DNA of 64,000 nucleotides from Zanthoxylum bungeanum (Eukaryota; Streptophyta; Magnoliopsida; Sapindales; Rutaceae): the NCBI GenBank assembly GCA_019454045.1, contig SKCR01033442.1:1-64000 (forward strand), in the 5' to 3' direction. The notes beneath the pieces are model-generated. The model saw only the letters and a program-made list of their open reading frames with translations. It did not search any database and had not been told where the DNA came from. This document shows, piece by piece, positions 1-12,713 of this stretch; within the stretch, counting starts at the first letter, position 1, and each line of letters starts with the position of its first letter. Both the position numbers and the translations under genes were made by a program.

Positions 1-2004
1 TGGTGTTGTTGTAAAAATTAACTATGTGACAAAGGAGATTGCTATATTATCATTTGTGATTAGATCACCAAGATGTATAAATGATAGGAGGTCACTGTGA
101 TTTGTTCCTGGATTGAGAAGATAGAGACAGTATCAATCCACGAAGGATAAATCATTAAATATCCCTAGTCAGAGTATTATCGAGATTGGACATCGATAAT
201 GTGTAAAATACTAGTATTACACTTATGCGCGTTGTGAGGGCATAACAGCATAGTTCTCATATATTTGGGTATAGGATACTCTTGCAAGTGTAATACGAGG
301 TTGTGTTTTACCGATGGTACGGGAAACAGCTTCGCTCTGGATAGACCCCCTCGGAATTCCATTGGTAGTATGACTATGTGTCTATGGATGTCCGAAATCA
401 GGGTAGGTGTATTTGGTCTTAACTTGAGACTTGCACCGCTAATGCTTGCGACAATCAATAAACTTTGGTTTTGGTCGCCAGGGCTTTAACAGGTTCTGTG
501 TACGCCTCTGCTGGGTATATTGAGAATCGTAGTGTGTTGGGTGTGATGTCAAGACGGAAGTATCACTCCAGTCATATGGAGATGATGGTCACGTAGGATA
601 CGGTACTGGTTCTCTTAAGTACTGCAGTCATCGGGATATTATGACTAGGTCATGTATATCCGATTATAGAGACTAGTTACCAGACATCCGACATGTGCTT
701 CGTACGGGGCAGACACAATTCCAGCCCCAGGCCTAGCACGTGATCATCCGATACTGGATCGACATACACAATACTATGTATACTACGCCTGATATAGATC
801 GCTTATTCCTGCAAGCATATTTTTGGAGAATTGGGTAGGCATGGCGCTTTGCTAGAAGCCAACCTTATCTTGTAAATCGGTAAAACGTAGTACTTGGTAC
901 TTACGTGTTCGGATAGTCCGACGACCGTATTTACTGCCAACATATCCGGGGATCTTATGGGTTGCTTCCCGAAGATTCACCGATGACGTATGACTCGTAC
1001 TTTATTAATCTAGGATTAATTTGATGAGAGAGAAAATTAATCTGGGATTAATTACGGAGATATTTTATCTAGGATAAAATATCATTTAAAGAGAGAGAAC
1101 GATTAATTTGGAATTAATCGATAAAAAAATATATTCGATATATTATACGAAATTAGATTTCGACGCGGAATTAAAATCGGATTTTAATTCGGACAAACGA
1201 GTTAATTTAGAATTAATTCGTTAGCGATGTGAATAGTGATTTTGCTAGGTATAATCATTTAATTACGTTGCAACGAAAAATTCGTTAATTTGGAATTAGC
1301 GAACCCGAGCCCGCGAGTGTTTGCGAGCGCATTCGCATTTCGAATTCGAGTGCGGCACGCAAGTCACGTCAAGCGTCAAATCACTAGTCACATCTAGCGT
1401 CACATCATTCGTCAATCAAGTGATGGATGTCTTTCACTTTGAGTGATTCACACCAGTCACTATTCATTGATTGATGGATGTTGATGTTGGTAGTTGGCAA
1501 GCATTTATGTCCTGACTTTTCAAAGAGAAAAAAAATTGGTATATGGTAAATTGATTTTAGAAATCAATTAATCTAATACACATTTTCCTTCTCTCTCTTC
1601 CTTGTCACGGTTTGGAGCCAACTTCTTCTTCTCTCTCTCACGCCCACAATGGGTTGTTCTTCACTGGTTTCTGCCGAGAGCTAATGGAGAAGTAAGAGTG
1701 ATTTTTGTGGCAAAAATCAGCAAGTTCTAGTACACAAAAGGGTCTTGCGAAGGTGATAGGGAAAACCACCCGTGTGCATGGAATTTCATCACAAAGCTTG
1801 GAGCTTGCATGGAGGTTCATGGCCGAAAATGAGGACAACCAGAAAGCTTACTGCCGAGAGGACCAAAGGGCAGAAAAAGAATTTTTGTTGTCCACCGCGT
1901 CGCTCAACCGATCTATGTAAGTATTCCACAACTTCCTCTTTGATTGTATTCGCACTTAGTTTTTATGCTTATTATTCGATCCTTGGGACCGTAAAACTCC
2001 AACA
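1..2004 (+). repeat. 5' LTR of Copia-A copy 1 (truncated by window start)
   Basis: Nearly colinear with 7775-9774, with scattered substitutions and small indels. It ends in ACTCCAACA at 2004, directly before the PBS. Positions 1004-1302 carry a chain of short AT-rich inverted repeats of the form TTAATyTrGGATTAATT. The 71-codon open frame at 1705-1920 recurs in the other LTR only because LTRs are copies of each other. I do not call it a gene. Confidence 0.93.
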
Positions 2005-2005
2005 A

Positions 2006-2017
2006 TGGTATCAGAGC
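2006..2017 (+). other. Primer-binding site of Copia-A
   Basis: TGGTATCAGAGC begins two bases after the LTR end. This is the usual plant copia PBS, complementary to the 3' end of initiator tRNA-Met, where minus-strand DNA synthesis is primed. Confidence 0.93.
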
Positions 2018-4559
2018 AAGGTTGAGCATGAAAATATTTAGGGTTAAAATTGGGTAAAATGTGTTTGAGCATGATTTGATGAAATTGGATGATTTAGTAT
2101 GCTTAAATGTTGTTGAATTGAAGATTGATTGGATCAATTTCAAGAAAAGTTGTTTGGAACAATTTTCCCAAAATTCTTAGCTTGGCCGAGAATGTGAAGA
2201 ACCATAAATGTCTTGGATTTTGATTTTTTGATTCATTGGATGAGTTGGAATCATGTGGGAATATTGATTTAATGTTGAATGGATTTAATTGGATTGAATT
2301 TGATTTGGACATAAAATCCCCTCCATTGCCGAGACTTGAAGAAGCATGAAAGGGTTTGATTTTTTGATAAAATGTGTTGGACATGTTTTTTTGATGATAA
2401 GCATGATTAATTGCACAAATTTGTGTTTTGGAAATATTGATTTGGGTAATTAATTGTGTAATACACTTTAGTTTAATTAAATATGAAATTTGGAATTTTT
2501 GTGTTTAATTAAATGGGCTTAAATTGGATTTGGGCTTTAAATGTTGTAAATGGGCTTATTGGGCTTGGTTGTACCAAGTTAAGTTTAGGCTAAATTGGTT
2601 GGATCCAATTGGGCCCAAAACCGCTTCCATAAAGCCCAAATGTGACTAATGGACCTTAATAATTTAATTGGGCCTAATGGGCCTAAATTGATTTCTAGGC
2701 TTATGGGGTTACTCCTTGATTAGGCTTTGGTTATTGGGTTTGACCCGAGTTAACCAAAAGTCCACGCCTTAAAGAAATTAATTAAAAGCCCATTGGACTT
2801 TAATTAAATTGACGTTGGACGTTAATCGGGCTTTGAGACCCGTAACGATTAAATTTGGAATTTAAGTCGTAAAGGTTTGTTAATAAAGTGTGATATTTAA
2901 TTTGGAATTAAATAGTGAATTAGTATTAAATACATATTAAATTGGATTTAATTTTGTAGTTTAATTTAATTCAAGAATTCGTACTTTGAGTACTTATTCA
3001 CAAAACGAGTTTGACTCGCGCAAAATCAAATCGTTGTTTGAACATTGGATGGTCATTAATTATCAGATTAATTAATTTGATTAGATTGATTGATAACATG
3101 CTTGTGTGAATACATGGTTGCGATGCATGAATAATGTATATCGGATGGATATTAGATGGGTGGGGCAATTTTAGAAATTGTTGTAATAAATTTGGAATTT
3201 ATTAATTGGACCTGCGTGTCCAGCCTATTACCTCCTTTCTCATTGTATTTCTCTTCTCACCTGTTCCCCTCAATGTAAATGAGGTTTCTTTAGAAGTGTA
3301 GTGTAACAGGTAGAAGTAAATACTTGTGCTAGCGGGAGAGAGGAAATGGAGAGATTTGATCTAGGATCAATGTGTTGAGTATCCATCCGCATATCATTAT
3401 TATTTTATTTATACGCGCTTTATTATGTATTTAGAATGCATGTTTAAGGGTGTATGATGATGAGACCTTAACAAAGATAATAAATTGGTTGCCAATTTGC
3501 ACGCGAAAAACCCTCACAGAATATTAAGCGTTTTTCCTTCCATTGAGTGATTCTTACTCAAGATCCAAGACTGGCATTGGTTTGTTGGACTAAGTCAAGG
3601 CCTTTGTCCGTCGAGGATGTGTTTGAATCACGAAGGCTTTGTTCCATATTGGTGTCTTGTCATTGTGGTTTGTTGGCCAAAGTCAAGACCACTTCTTGTC
3701 CATCGACATTGATTACGAAGCTTTCCATGGTCAATGGGTTCCGCTTAACTGGGATCACTAAGTTTGTTGTGCCAAAGCAAAGGCTTAGTTGATTCAGAGG
3801 AAAAAGGTTAGACAATATATTGGATATATTGGCATATATATTGTATATATGTTTCGGACTTGGATGTCCCCCTACTGGATCTAGGAATTGTTTGGGATCA
3901 AATTGATCTTAGAGATCTACCTAGTTAATTATCATACAATTTGTTGGCCAAAGTCAAGATTGTGTTATATTTAACGGGATCCTAGCCCACTAGGAAACAC
4001 GGTTTCCCGAGTACTCGACAGAGGGTTAGAGGCTCGCCGAAAAATAGTGGGAGGCAAGAATTGAATTTGCAATATTCGTTTAATTACTTGCCATACGCGC
4101 TCAAACAATATCATTCGTCAAATAAATTAAATGTTAGTTGGACTAATATTTAAACGTTGTTTTAAAACAGTTGGACTATATTCAAACAAATTAAAAAGTA
4201 TAGTTGATTAATATAGTTGGACTATAATAATCATTTTATTTAATAGTACCTAAATCGTTGATTAAATAGTTGGATTATTAGAATCAGGATAAAATTGAAA
4301 AATTGACATTTAAAACATAATCCTAAGGAAAATGTATTTAAATGGTTTAATTTTTCAAATTGGGAATAAAGTTTCAGGATGGTCCTGGAAATTAATAAGT
4401 TACTTTATTTGATAAAATAACATATTATGCCTAAGCCCGGAGTTAAGCAAATAGTAGAGCATGATCTTTGGAAGATTCATGTAATGATAACTTTAATGCT
4501 AAATCCATTAAACTTGTCGCAGTAGACTCCTTAATTTCTTAATCAGAACTAAGGATTAG
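2018..4559 (+). other. Copia-A leader and unrecognisable gag region
   Basis: About 2.5 kb between the PBS and the first recognisable gag remnant. It is AT-rich with many short TTAATT-type repeats and no long open frame. A phrase resembling 'ttgttggccaaagtcaagac' recurs near 3570, 3670 and 3940, suggesting a small internal duplication. It presumably holds the 5' leader and an eroded gag N-terminus. Nothing else is supported. Confidence 0.5.
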
Positions 4560-7500
4560 ATCCTTATAGTATGATATTGAAATTGAAGGATCTTCAAAGA
4601 TCTTCATAGATCTTAGAAGTAAAATTGCAATAATAACTCTTGGAGAGTTAATGACTATTCTCAAGAAGACAAAGTCAAACTTTGCAATAAGGCAAGTAGT
4701 GCAAGACGCACCTTACTTCCATATTCTAATAGGCCAAGGCTTGGCCAAAGGCTTCTGGAATGTGAAAAGGGCAAAAGCAAAATCATTATAATTTTCTGGG
4801 AAGATAAAAGGACATATCCCAAAATGTCTGCCTAAATTGTGGCAAATGGGATCGCGGAAGCGTGACTGCCGTTTGGATAAAGCAGACATGAAGGAATTGA
4901 AGACAGTGCAAGGCTCCGACTTCAAATATGTTTGTCATAATTATGTTCACTACTAGTATTGAAATTGGATTTTAAATACTTAGAGTGGTACATAAATATG
5001 TACTGATGTTCAGAATCTGCTATGAGCAGGATACTGACTTCAATTGAGATTTATCTGCGAATCGGAAACGGGACGACAGTCGCTGTTTTAATCGTAGAAA
5101 CCTAATTTTAGGAACTACCCTCTGGGTGTGCACCTAAATTTGGAAACTGTTATAATGTAACTAGTTTGACTAGATACATTATCTCTATATCAGTGTATAA
5201 CCCGCTGCGGGTGTACCTTTATATTCTAGAACACTAAAGTGTTTTATTTTATAAATATGATATTGAGATAAACACATTAGATGTGAATAACAGCATTTAT
5301 ATTTTGAATATAAATAAATCTCAGAAACATAATATGAAAAACAAATAGCTCAAACTGATTTGATCAGATGAAACATATTGTGGCATTGTTGTCTGGGACA
5401 CAATTAAACAAGACTCGTATATCCACACTTTTGAAGAGTGGGTACTAGGACAAATTTGATTCTATTCAAATAAAGTCTACGAATCTAATTTATTGGGCAA
5501 AGTGCCTATAACACATTTACTTGGTAAAAGTGCAAATGCCACCGATCTGTTAACCCTAGTTCATAGTGAAGCAAGTGGGTCCATGTCTAGCTAGGCTAGA
5601 GGTGGATATGAATATTTCGTGACCTTTACAGATGTGGCATCGCGTTATGGTTATGTGTTTCTTTTGGAACACAAATCGGAAACTTTTAAAGTTTTCGACA
5701 CGAAGTAGATAAACAGATCGGCTAAAGTATTAAACCGTCACGGTAAGACCGTAATGACAAATACTTAAGCAATAAGTTTCTAAGATACTTGAAAAAGTAT
5801 AGTATTCTTTCAATGAGGACTCCTCTCGGAACATGTCATTTGACGGTGTGTCCGAACAGAGTAACCGAATTTTGTTGGACATGATAAGGTTAATCATGAG
5901 TCGCTCTGAGCTACCATTTCCTTCAACGGATACACATTAACAGTGCAAAACTTTTTTGAATAAGGTTCCATAAAAATCTGTTTGACAGATTCATATTAAT
6001 ATGAACAGGGAAGAAATCGGGTTTTCTCATTCCTGAATATTTGGGAATGCTAGGCATATGTTTGGATGATACCAAACTAAAACCCAAATCGGATAAGTGA
6101 CAATTGTAGGTTATCCAAGGGATACCTAAGTATAGTAACTTATACAATTCACACGAGAACAATTCGATTGTTGCTCACCATGCTGTTTTCCTAAGAGAAA
6201 TACCTAAATGCAGTGGTAAGTGGGAGGATAGTAAAACTCGATGAAAATCGGAGTAATATTATTCCAGGCATCGATTCCTTAATGGAACACAAATAGTTCA
6301 TCAAGGATGAAACTATACCAGTAATCTTCGAATATACAAGAACCGCGTATGTCAGAGAGATTCAGAAAACAACCTGGGGTATGGGTTTCTGATCTCACCT
6401 CATAAAGATGTCAATCTTATTGAGGTATACCAACTGACTACGTATGAGGAAGTGATATAGGTATCGACTCCCTATATGGCAAAGTTCCATGAATCCGAAA
6501 TGGATTCCATGTATATCAACTATATTTAGACACTAGTTGATGTACCGCAATGCATTGTGCCTACTGGTACTATAAGTCTTCAAGGAAGACATACATGGAT
6601 GGCAATATACCAACGTTATAAGCTAGGTTTGTAGTGGAAAGGTATCGTTATCAACATTCTGTTGATTACAACGAAACCTTTTACCTGTTGCCACGGTAAA
6701 TCCATTTGGATAATGCTTGCTGATGCTACATGTTTCATTTATGAAATATGACAGCTGAACGGGAAAATCGCTTTCCTGAAAAGGAAACCTTTTGGAGGAT
6801 ATTTGCAACATCCTGACGGTTTTGTCGTACCAAAACTAGCAAACAAGGTTTGCAGGTTACTCGATCCATGTATGGATTGAAGCAAGCATTGAGTTCTTGG
6901 AATTATCGTTTTGATGTAATCATAATGGAGTATGATTTAATTCAAAACGAAATGATTCTTGTGTATATAAAGAGGTTAGTGGGAGTGCACTGACAATAAA
7001 TGTCCTATAAATAATGATAATATGTCATTTCTTGGAAATGATTATTCCCATAAAAAAATCGGCGAAAGCTTGGCTTTCGAGAAAACTCTCCGAGAAATCG
7101 TACATTGAAAAATGTACGTGACATGGTGTCTCATACGCTTTAAGCATATGGCTTCACAAATAGGCCAATCCAAGTGATAGTCACTGGATTGAAGTTAAGA
7201 ACATATTTAGTATCTTAGAGAGCTAAAGATGATGTCTTATACTATGGAGATGGAGAACTTGAAGTGACTGGGATCACTGTAGCAAGTTTCCTAACCGATA
7301 AAACGACTATAAGTCGTAACAACGGTACTATACAGTTTGAATAACGAAACAGTGAGCTGGAAATCTTCCAAGCAAGATATTGTTACTGAATAAACAACAA
7401 ATGCGGGTTATTGGTGCAGCTGAGGCAGCAATAGAAGCCATTTGGGTCGATAACAAATCTAATTAGATTAGATATAGTTATTTTAGCAGCTGAGCTAGGC

Positions 7501-7720
7501 TACAGCGCAAGCTAAATAATTAATGGTCTCATCAACGACCCAAATACATACTTCACTATTCATCTGATTCGTTCGAATCATACATCGTGGCGATGTAATG
7601 ATCGAATAAATCGCATCAGATGATAATCATGCAAATCCGCTGACGAAAGTCTTTTCTCAGCAGTTTGAGCCAACCGTACATAGTTCGGGTGTAAGACACT
7701 CGAGTGACTGGCTATAGGCC
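4560..7720 (+). pseudogene. Copia-A gag-pol, heavily degraded
   Basis: Fragments appear in copia order across shifting frames. A gag zinc-knuckle remnant lies near 4830-4880 and a protease-like WIL(D)T remnant near 4960. The integrase core is near 5601-5705 (FTDVASRYGYVFLLEHKSE). The linker and reverse-transcriptase start are at 6470-6530 and the RT core at 6862-6990 (MYGLKQA). The end of RNase H is at 7560-7720 (NHANPLTKVF). Frameshifts and stops occur throughout, so no polyprotein could be made. The protein would have been a self-processing gag, protease, integrase, RT and RNase H polyprotein acting in cytoplasmic virus-like particles. Confidence 0.85.
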
Positions 7721-7731
7721 AAGTGGGAGAT
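7721..7731 (+). other. Polypurine tract of Copia-A
   Basis: AAGTGGGAGAT abuts the TGTTGG start of the 3' LTR. The same tract is found next to the LTRs at 14937 and 62443 on the opposite strand. Confidence 0.85.
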
Positions 7732-9774
7732 TGTTGGACAATTATGACCCATAGCGTCACTATTTGTACAATCATGGTGTTGTTGTAAAAATTAACTATG
7801 TGACAAAGGAGATTGCTCTCTTATCATTTGTGATTAGATCACCAAGATATATAAATGATAGGAGGTCCTGTGATTTGTTCCTGGATTGAGAAGATATGAG
7901 ACAACATCAATCCATGAAGGATAAATCATTAATATCCCTAGTCAGAGTATTATCGAGATTGGACATCGATAATGCGTAAAAGATTAATATACACTTGTGC
8001 GCGTTGTGAGGGCATAACGACATAGTTCTCATATATTTGGGTATAGGATACTCATGAAATCGTAATAGGAGGTTATGTTTTACCGATGGTACGGGAAACA
8101 GCTTCGCTCTGGATAGACCCCCTCAGAATTCCATTGGTAGTATGACTATGTGTCTATGGAAGTCCGAAATCAAGGTAGGTGTATTTGGTCTTAACATGAG
8201 ACTTGCACCGCTAATGCTTGCGACAATCAATATACTTTGGTTTTGGTCGTCCAGGGCTTTAACAGGTTCTGTGTACGCCTCTGCTGGGTATATTGAGAAT
8301 CGTAGTGTGTTGGGTATGATGTCAAGAAGGAAGTATCACTCCAGTCATATGGAGATGATGGTCACATAGGATACGGTACTGGTTCTCTTAAGTACTGCAG
8401 TCATCGGGATATTATGACTGGGTCATGTATATCCGATTATATAGACTAGTTACCAGACATCTGACATATGCTTCGTACGGGGCAGACACAATTCCAGCCC
8501 CAGGCCTAGAACGTGATCATCTGATACTGGATCGACATACATAATACTATGTATATTACGCCTGATATAGATCGCTTATTCCTGTAAGCATGTTTCTGGA
8601 GAATTGGGTAGGCATGGCGCTTTGAAGCCAACCTTGTCTTGTAAATCGGTAAAACGTAGTACTTGGTACTTACGTGTTCGAATAGTCCGATTACCGTATT
8701 TACTGCCAACATATCCGGGGATCTCATGGGTCGCTTCCCGAAGATTCACCGATGACGTATGACTCGCACTTTATTAATCTGGAATTAATTTGATGAGAGA
8801 GAAAATTAATTGGGATTAATTACGGAGATATTTTATCTAGGATAAAATATCATTTAAGGAGAGAGAACGATTAATTTGGAATTAATCGATAAAATAATAT
8901 ATTCGATATATTATACGAAATTAGATTTCGACGCGGAATTAAAATCGGATTTTAATTCGGACAAACGAGTTAATTTAGAATTAATTCATTAGCGACGTGA
9001 ATAGTGATTTCGCTAGGCATAATCATTTAATTACGTCGCAACAGAAAATTCGTTAATTTGGAATTAGCGAACCCGAGCCCGCGTGAGTGTTTGCGAGCGC
9101 ATTCGCATTTCGAATTCGAGTGTGGCACGCAAGTCACGTCAAGCGTCAAATCGCTAGTCACATCTAGCGTCACATCATTCGTCAATCAAGTGATGGATGT
9201 CTTTCACTTTGAGTGATTGACACCAGTCACTATTCATTGATTGATGAATGTTGATGTTGGTATTTGGCAAGCATTTATAGCTTGACTTTTCAAAGAGAAA
9301 AAAAATTGGTATATGGTAAATTGATTTTGGAAATCAATTAATCTAATACACATTTTCCTTCTCTCTCTTCCTTCTCACGGTTTGGAGCCAACTTCTTCTT
9401 CTCTCTCTCACGCCCATAGTGGACTGTTCTTAACTGGTTTCTGCCGAGAGCTAATGGAGAAGTAAGAGTGATTTTTGTGGAAAAAATCACCAAATGCTAG
9501 TACACAAAAGGGTCTTGCGAAGGTGATAGGGAAACCCACCCGTGTGCATGGAATTTCATCTCAAATCTTGGAGCTTGCATGGAGGTTCATGGCCGAAAAT
9601 GAGGACAACCAGAAAGCTCACTGTCGGGAGGACCAAATAGCAGAAAAAGAATTTTTGTTGTCCACCGCGTCGCTCAACCGATCGATGTAAGTATTCTGCA
9701 ACTTCCTCTTTGATTATATTCGCACTTAGTTTTTATGCTTATTATTCGATCCTTGGGACCGTAGAACTCCAACA
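7732..9774 (+). repeat. 3' LTR of Copia-A copy 1
   Basis: 2043 bp, beginning TGTTGGACAA and ending ACTCCAACA, with TG...CA ends. It is the complete reference for the family in this window. The hairpin chain lies at about 8769-9075. The next five bases are CGATG, but the matching left target site is off-window. Confidence 0.95.
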
Positions 9775-10565
9775 CGATGCACTCAGTAATCAAGTGTGAA
9801 GAAAGATAGGATCTGTCGGCCCATATGTGTACCATAAGGGATTTAGGTATTCATGTGAGTAAAGTCATGATTCTTAAAGACTTTGTCCAAAGCCGATCAC
9901 CTAGGGTGGATCGCATCAATTGTAAAGAATCGTGGACATGTCGACATGAGATGTGCGCCTTAGAAACTTGACGGTATATTCTATGTTTCCTAAGCACAAC
10001 TCGGATAGCATACGACGAATGGATTGTTAAACATATGTGATGACCTCGACTTGTATAGTTCAGAAAGATCATTTGTGTTCTTCGCGAATTCAGAGGTGGC
10101 CTAATTGCGTACATATTAGCTAGGCTTATATGAATAACGTGTCTGAACTTATAAAGTCCCAATATGAAGTGTACTCGTTGAGCACTTGGGTAGCCGATTA
10201 TTTTTTATAAAAGATAATATTCGATATTATAATTATCAACTAAGATAATCAAGTGTTATTAGATAACATTGATTATTTACTTTGACCTAATTGAATTAAT
10301 TGGATTAATTGAATAATTACACAAGGGCTTAATTGTAAAATCATAATTATCTCTACCATTTGAGGATATTATGGTAATTGTAAGTATGTAATAATAGGTG
10401 GTTTTGGCTTGATTTGATTGGATTAAATCAAGGTGGAAAATATTTAACTAATCCATTTCCTAATCTTTGGCTTGATTTAATTGGATTAAATTAAAGTGAG
10501 AGGCAATGGAGATTAGTCACACCTAATTATACATGCTTCATAACTATTGAAAAAACCTCACTAGT
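9775..10565 (+). other. Unassigned AT-rich, LTR-like sequence
   Basis: No coding frame is supported. The texture resembles copia LTRs: runs such as TTGGATTAATTGAATAATT near 10290 and a repeated 'ggcttgatttaattggattaaat' phrase at 10404 and 10469. No termini or partner repeat were found. It is the sequence into which Copia-A copy 1 inserted. Confidence 0.35.
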
Positions 10566-12309
10566 ATTCGTGAACTGGGGAAATAAAACCTGCACAATGG
10601 GACCAAACACCGTGTAGGTGGGGGATGCTGAGTTGAACTGTATTTGCCTAATAGGGCCATTGAGACCATTAGGCCTGCTGAAACTGAGCAAACCTAAGAT
10701 GTTATGCTAAGATGAAGGAATGGCATAATACTGGTGGTTTGAAAAACATATTTCTAATACTTCAAAACTAAAACATAATATAAATCCAAATCATGTATCA
10801 TAAATTGGTAAATTCATAATCTCATAATATGTTCTTGCGAAACTATTCATAATTCATGGCAAAGTTAAAAAATATTAATACAAATCTAAATTTCACATTG
10901 TTTATAGCCGAAAACTTAAGTTATAAACTACTCAAGTTTGGCAACATAAAAACATGAAACATAAATTTTAGCATTCAATCACAATGTTAGCGTTGATCCT
11001 TACATCTTGGGCTAGCCTGTCGAGCTAGATGAGACTTCCTACAAAGGATCTATGAACATACAATAAGTATACAATTAGTACACTATGGTACATGGGAATC
11101 TAAATGCGTGCATGAATGATGCATGAGCCTATGGTAATGATAAAGCTTAAGACATATTTCTTAACACCTTAAACTGTTCGGGATTTTATTCTTAACCAAG
11201 CTATTACATATTATAGCATTGCTTAACAACGGAAACTCCTTCGACGCTATCAATCGCCATTATATAAGGTATTTCTCACCACAATAACGTCATTGCTTTT
11301 AGCACATAACCATTATTATCATTATCAATGCCAAGACATGGCATTTAAAAACATCCTCTCACACACCTAGGGGTAAACAACCCATCATCATCAACTATAA
11401 TCATAATCCAACTTATCTATTGAAAAATTCATAGCAACAAACCTTAATCAAACATTTCATAATCTTCTGCCATGCAAATCTAACCTTAATCCATCACCTC
11501 CTTGCATTCATTCCTTGAACCCTACTTATCTATGCACAAATCTTAGCAACAATCTTAAACTCAACTTCACCATATCTCACTTTCAGCAAAACATACATGG
11601 AAATCTCATGACAATATCAACATAAGCCCTAAGTCATGACTCATCTCAAATCTTTCTTAATTTATGGAGATAATCTCTAATCAATGCAAGGTTGACATGT
11701 GAATTAACTCTATTATGATCAATGGTCAAGAATTTCACCTAGGGTTTCCATGGGTTTACATGAAGAACTAGCAAATCATGCTTGGATTGCTCAATAATTA
11801 AAAGAGCAAGATGGAGAAGCCTATCTTACTTGAAGTGGCCTAAAACGTTGATAGGAATCATCCATAAACCAAGCTTGAGAAGCTTCTTGAAAAGCCTCAG
11901 AAATAAAGAGAATAGGGCCATAATGTCATGGGTCTTTGTGGTAAATAAAAAGAGAATAAGGTTATTTATAATAGTTCCCCGAGTTTCTAGAGATTTATGT
12001 TTTTCAAAGGTAAAAATCAAAGTGTCATTTGAATGCTACTTGAACGCCACATGCACGCGAGCATTCTGCCTGGCTGCGTTCAAACACTCAATACACGCAA
12101 TATGAACGTGAGCATTCTAGATGGTTTTGTTCGAACGTTTAGTCGCATACTACAAGAACACAAACAAAACTTCATTTGAATGCTAATAAGAACGCGCCAC
12201 TAACTCCAATACTTCTATTTTACTAAGCTTATAACAACTCACTGAAATTAGTCAACGTATAGACCCCAAACCACTGTGACAAGCCGGTCATGAAATTTTG
12301 GGATGTTAC
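10566..12309 (+). repeat. Truncated large LTR, chromovirus (Tekay/Del-like) type, 3' portion
   Basis: The block at 10605-10640 (ACC..CACCG.gTAGG..GGGGA) aligns in the same orientation with 30672-30700 of the large LTR at 28622. The segment ends GGGATGTTACA at 12309, like the GGGTGTTACA end at 48048. A TATATAAG at about 11262 and an ATTTATAATAG at about 11966 are possible promoter elements. The 5' part is missing. Clade assignment rests on the GGGTGT(T/G)ACA terminus typical of Tekay/Del LTRs and is tentative. Confidence 0.5.
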
Positions 12310-12713
12310 ACATGATTTACATGTTCTTAGTTCCCATTTTATTTGTTTCCAACCATGCATTAGAAGTTATAGTTCACGATTTTAGTTTCCAATTTATGAT
12401 TTATATGACATTGGTCCACGATTTACTGCTTTCAGTTTATGAGTTACAACTTATGTGTCATGTTTTATAATTTATAGCTACGTTCACAGTTTACATTCTG
12501 CAGTTTATAATTTATGTTTTCACACGTCACAGTTCAACAACTTATGTGTTAGTCCATGATTAATTTTTTACATGTCATGATTTACAGTCACGTGTCATAA
12601 CGTACCATTTTCAGCATGTGTTCCATGTGTCATGTTGATAGCGTATTTTTCAAGTAATATGTTTTCAGATTCACAGTTTGTATGATTTCAGTTCATGTTT
12701 TACAAGTTCACAG
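12310..12713 (-). repeat. Minus-strand large-LTR remnant, left part
   Basis: T-rich sequence full of CATG, ACAGTT and TTTACAG phrases, the reverse complement of the A-rich CATGAACTGAA texture of the LTR at 28622. It continues at 22837 after removal of Copia-B. The TSD CACAG at 12709-12713 and 22832-22836 proves the two parts were contiguous. Confidence 0.65.

Larger units (their letters stand above)
1..9774 (+). mobile_element. Copia-A copy 1: decayed Ty1/copia LTR retrotransposon, left edge cut by window
   Basis: Two long direct repeats (1-2004 and 7732-9774) bracket about 5.7 kb of internal sequence. The order is 5' LTR, PBS, decayed gag-pol, PPT, 3' LTR, which is a plus-strand LTR retrotransposon. 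Copia order (integrase before reverse transcriptase) is readable in fragments. The first ~43 bp of the 5' LTR lie outside the window, judged from the 3' copy, so the left target duplication cannot be checked. No frame is open over any domain, so the copy is dead. A solo LTR at 57254-59477 and a minus-strand copy at 60843-64000 belong to the same family. Confidence 0.92.

Noticed and set aside
1705..1920. 71-codon open frame conserved at 9475-9690
   Set aside because: Same position in the two Copia-A LTRs. Duplicates by mechanism, not a conserved gene.
12275..12309. LTR start of a minus-strand element at 12309
   Set aside because: Its reverse complement TGTAACATCCC does look like a start, but the interior at 10605-10640 aligns with the large LTR in plus orientation. 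The resemblance comes from the near-palindromic LTR ends.
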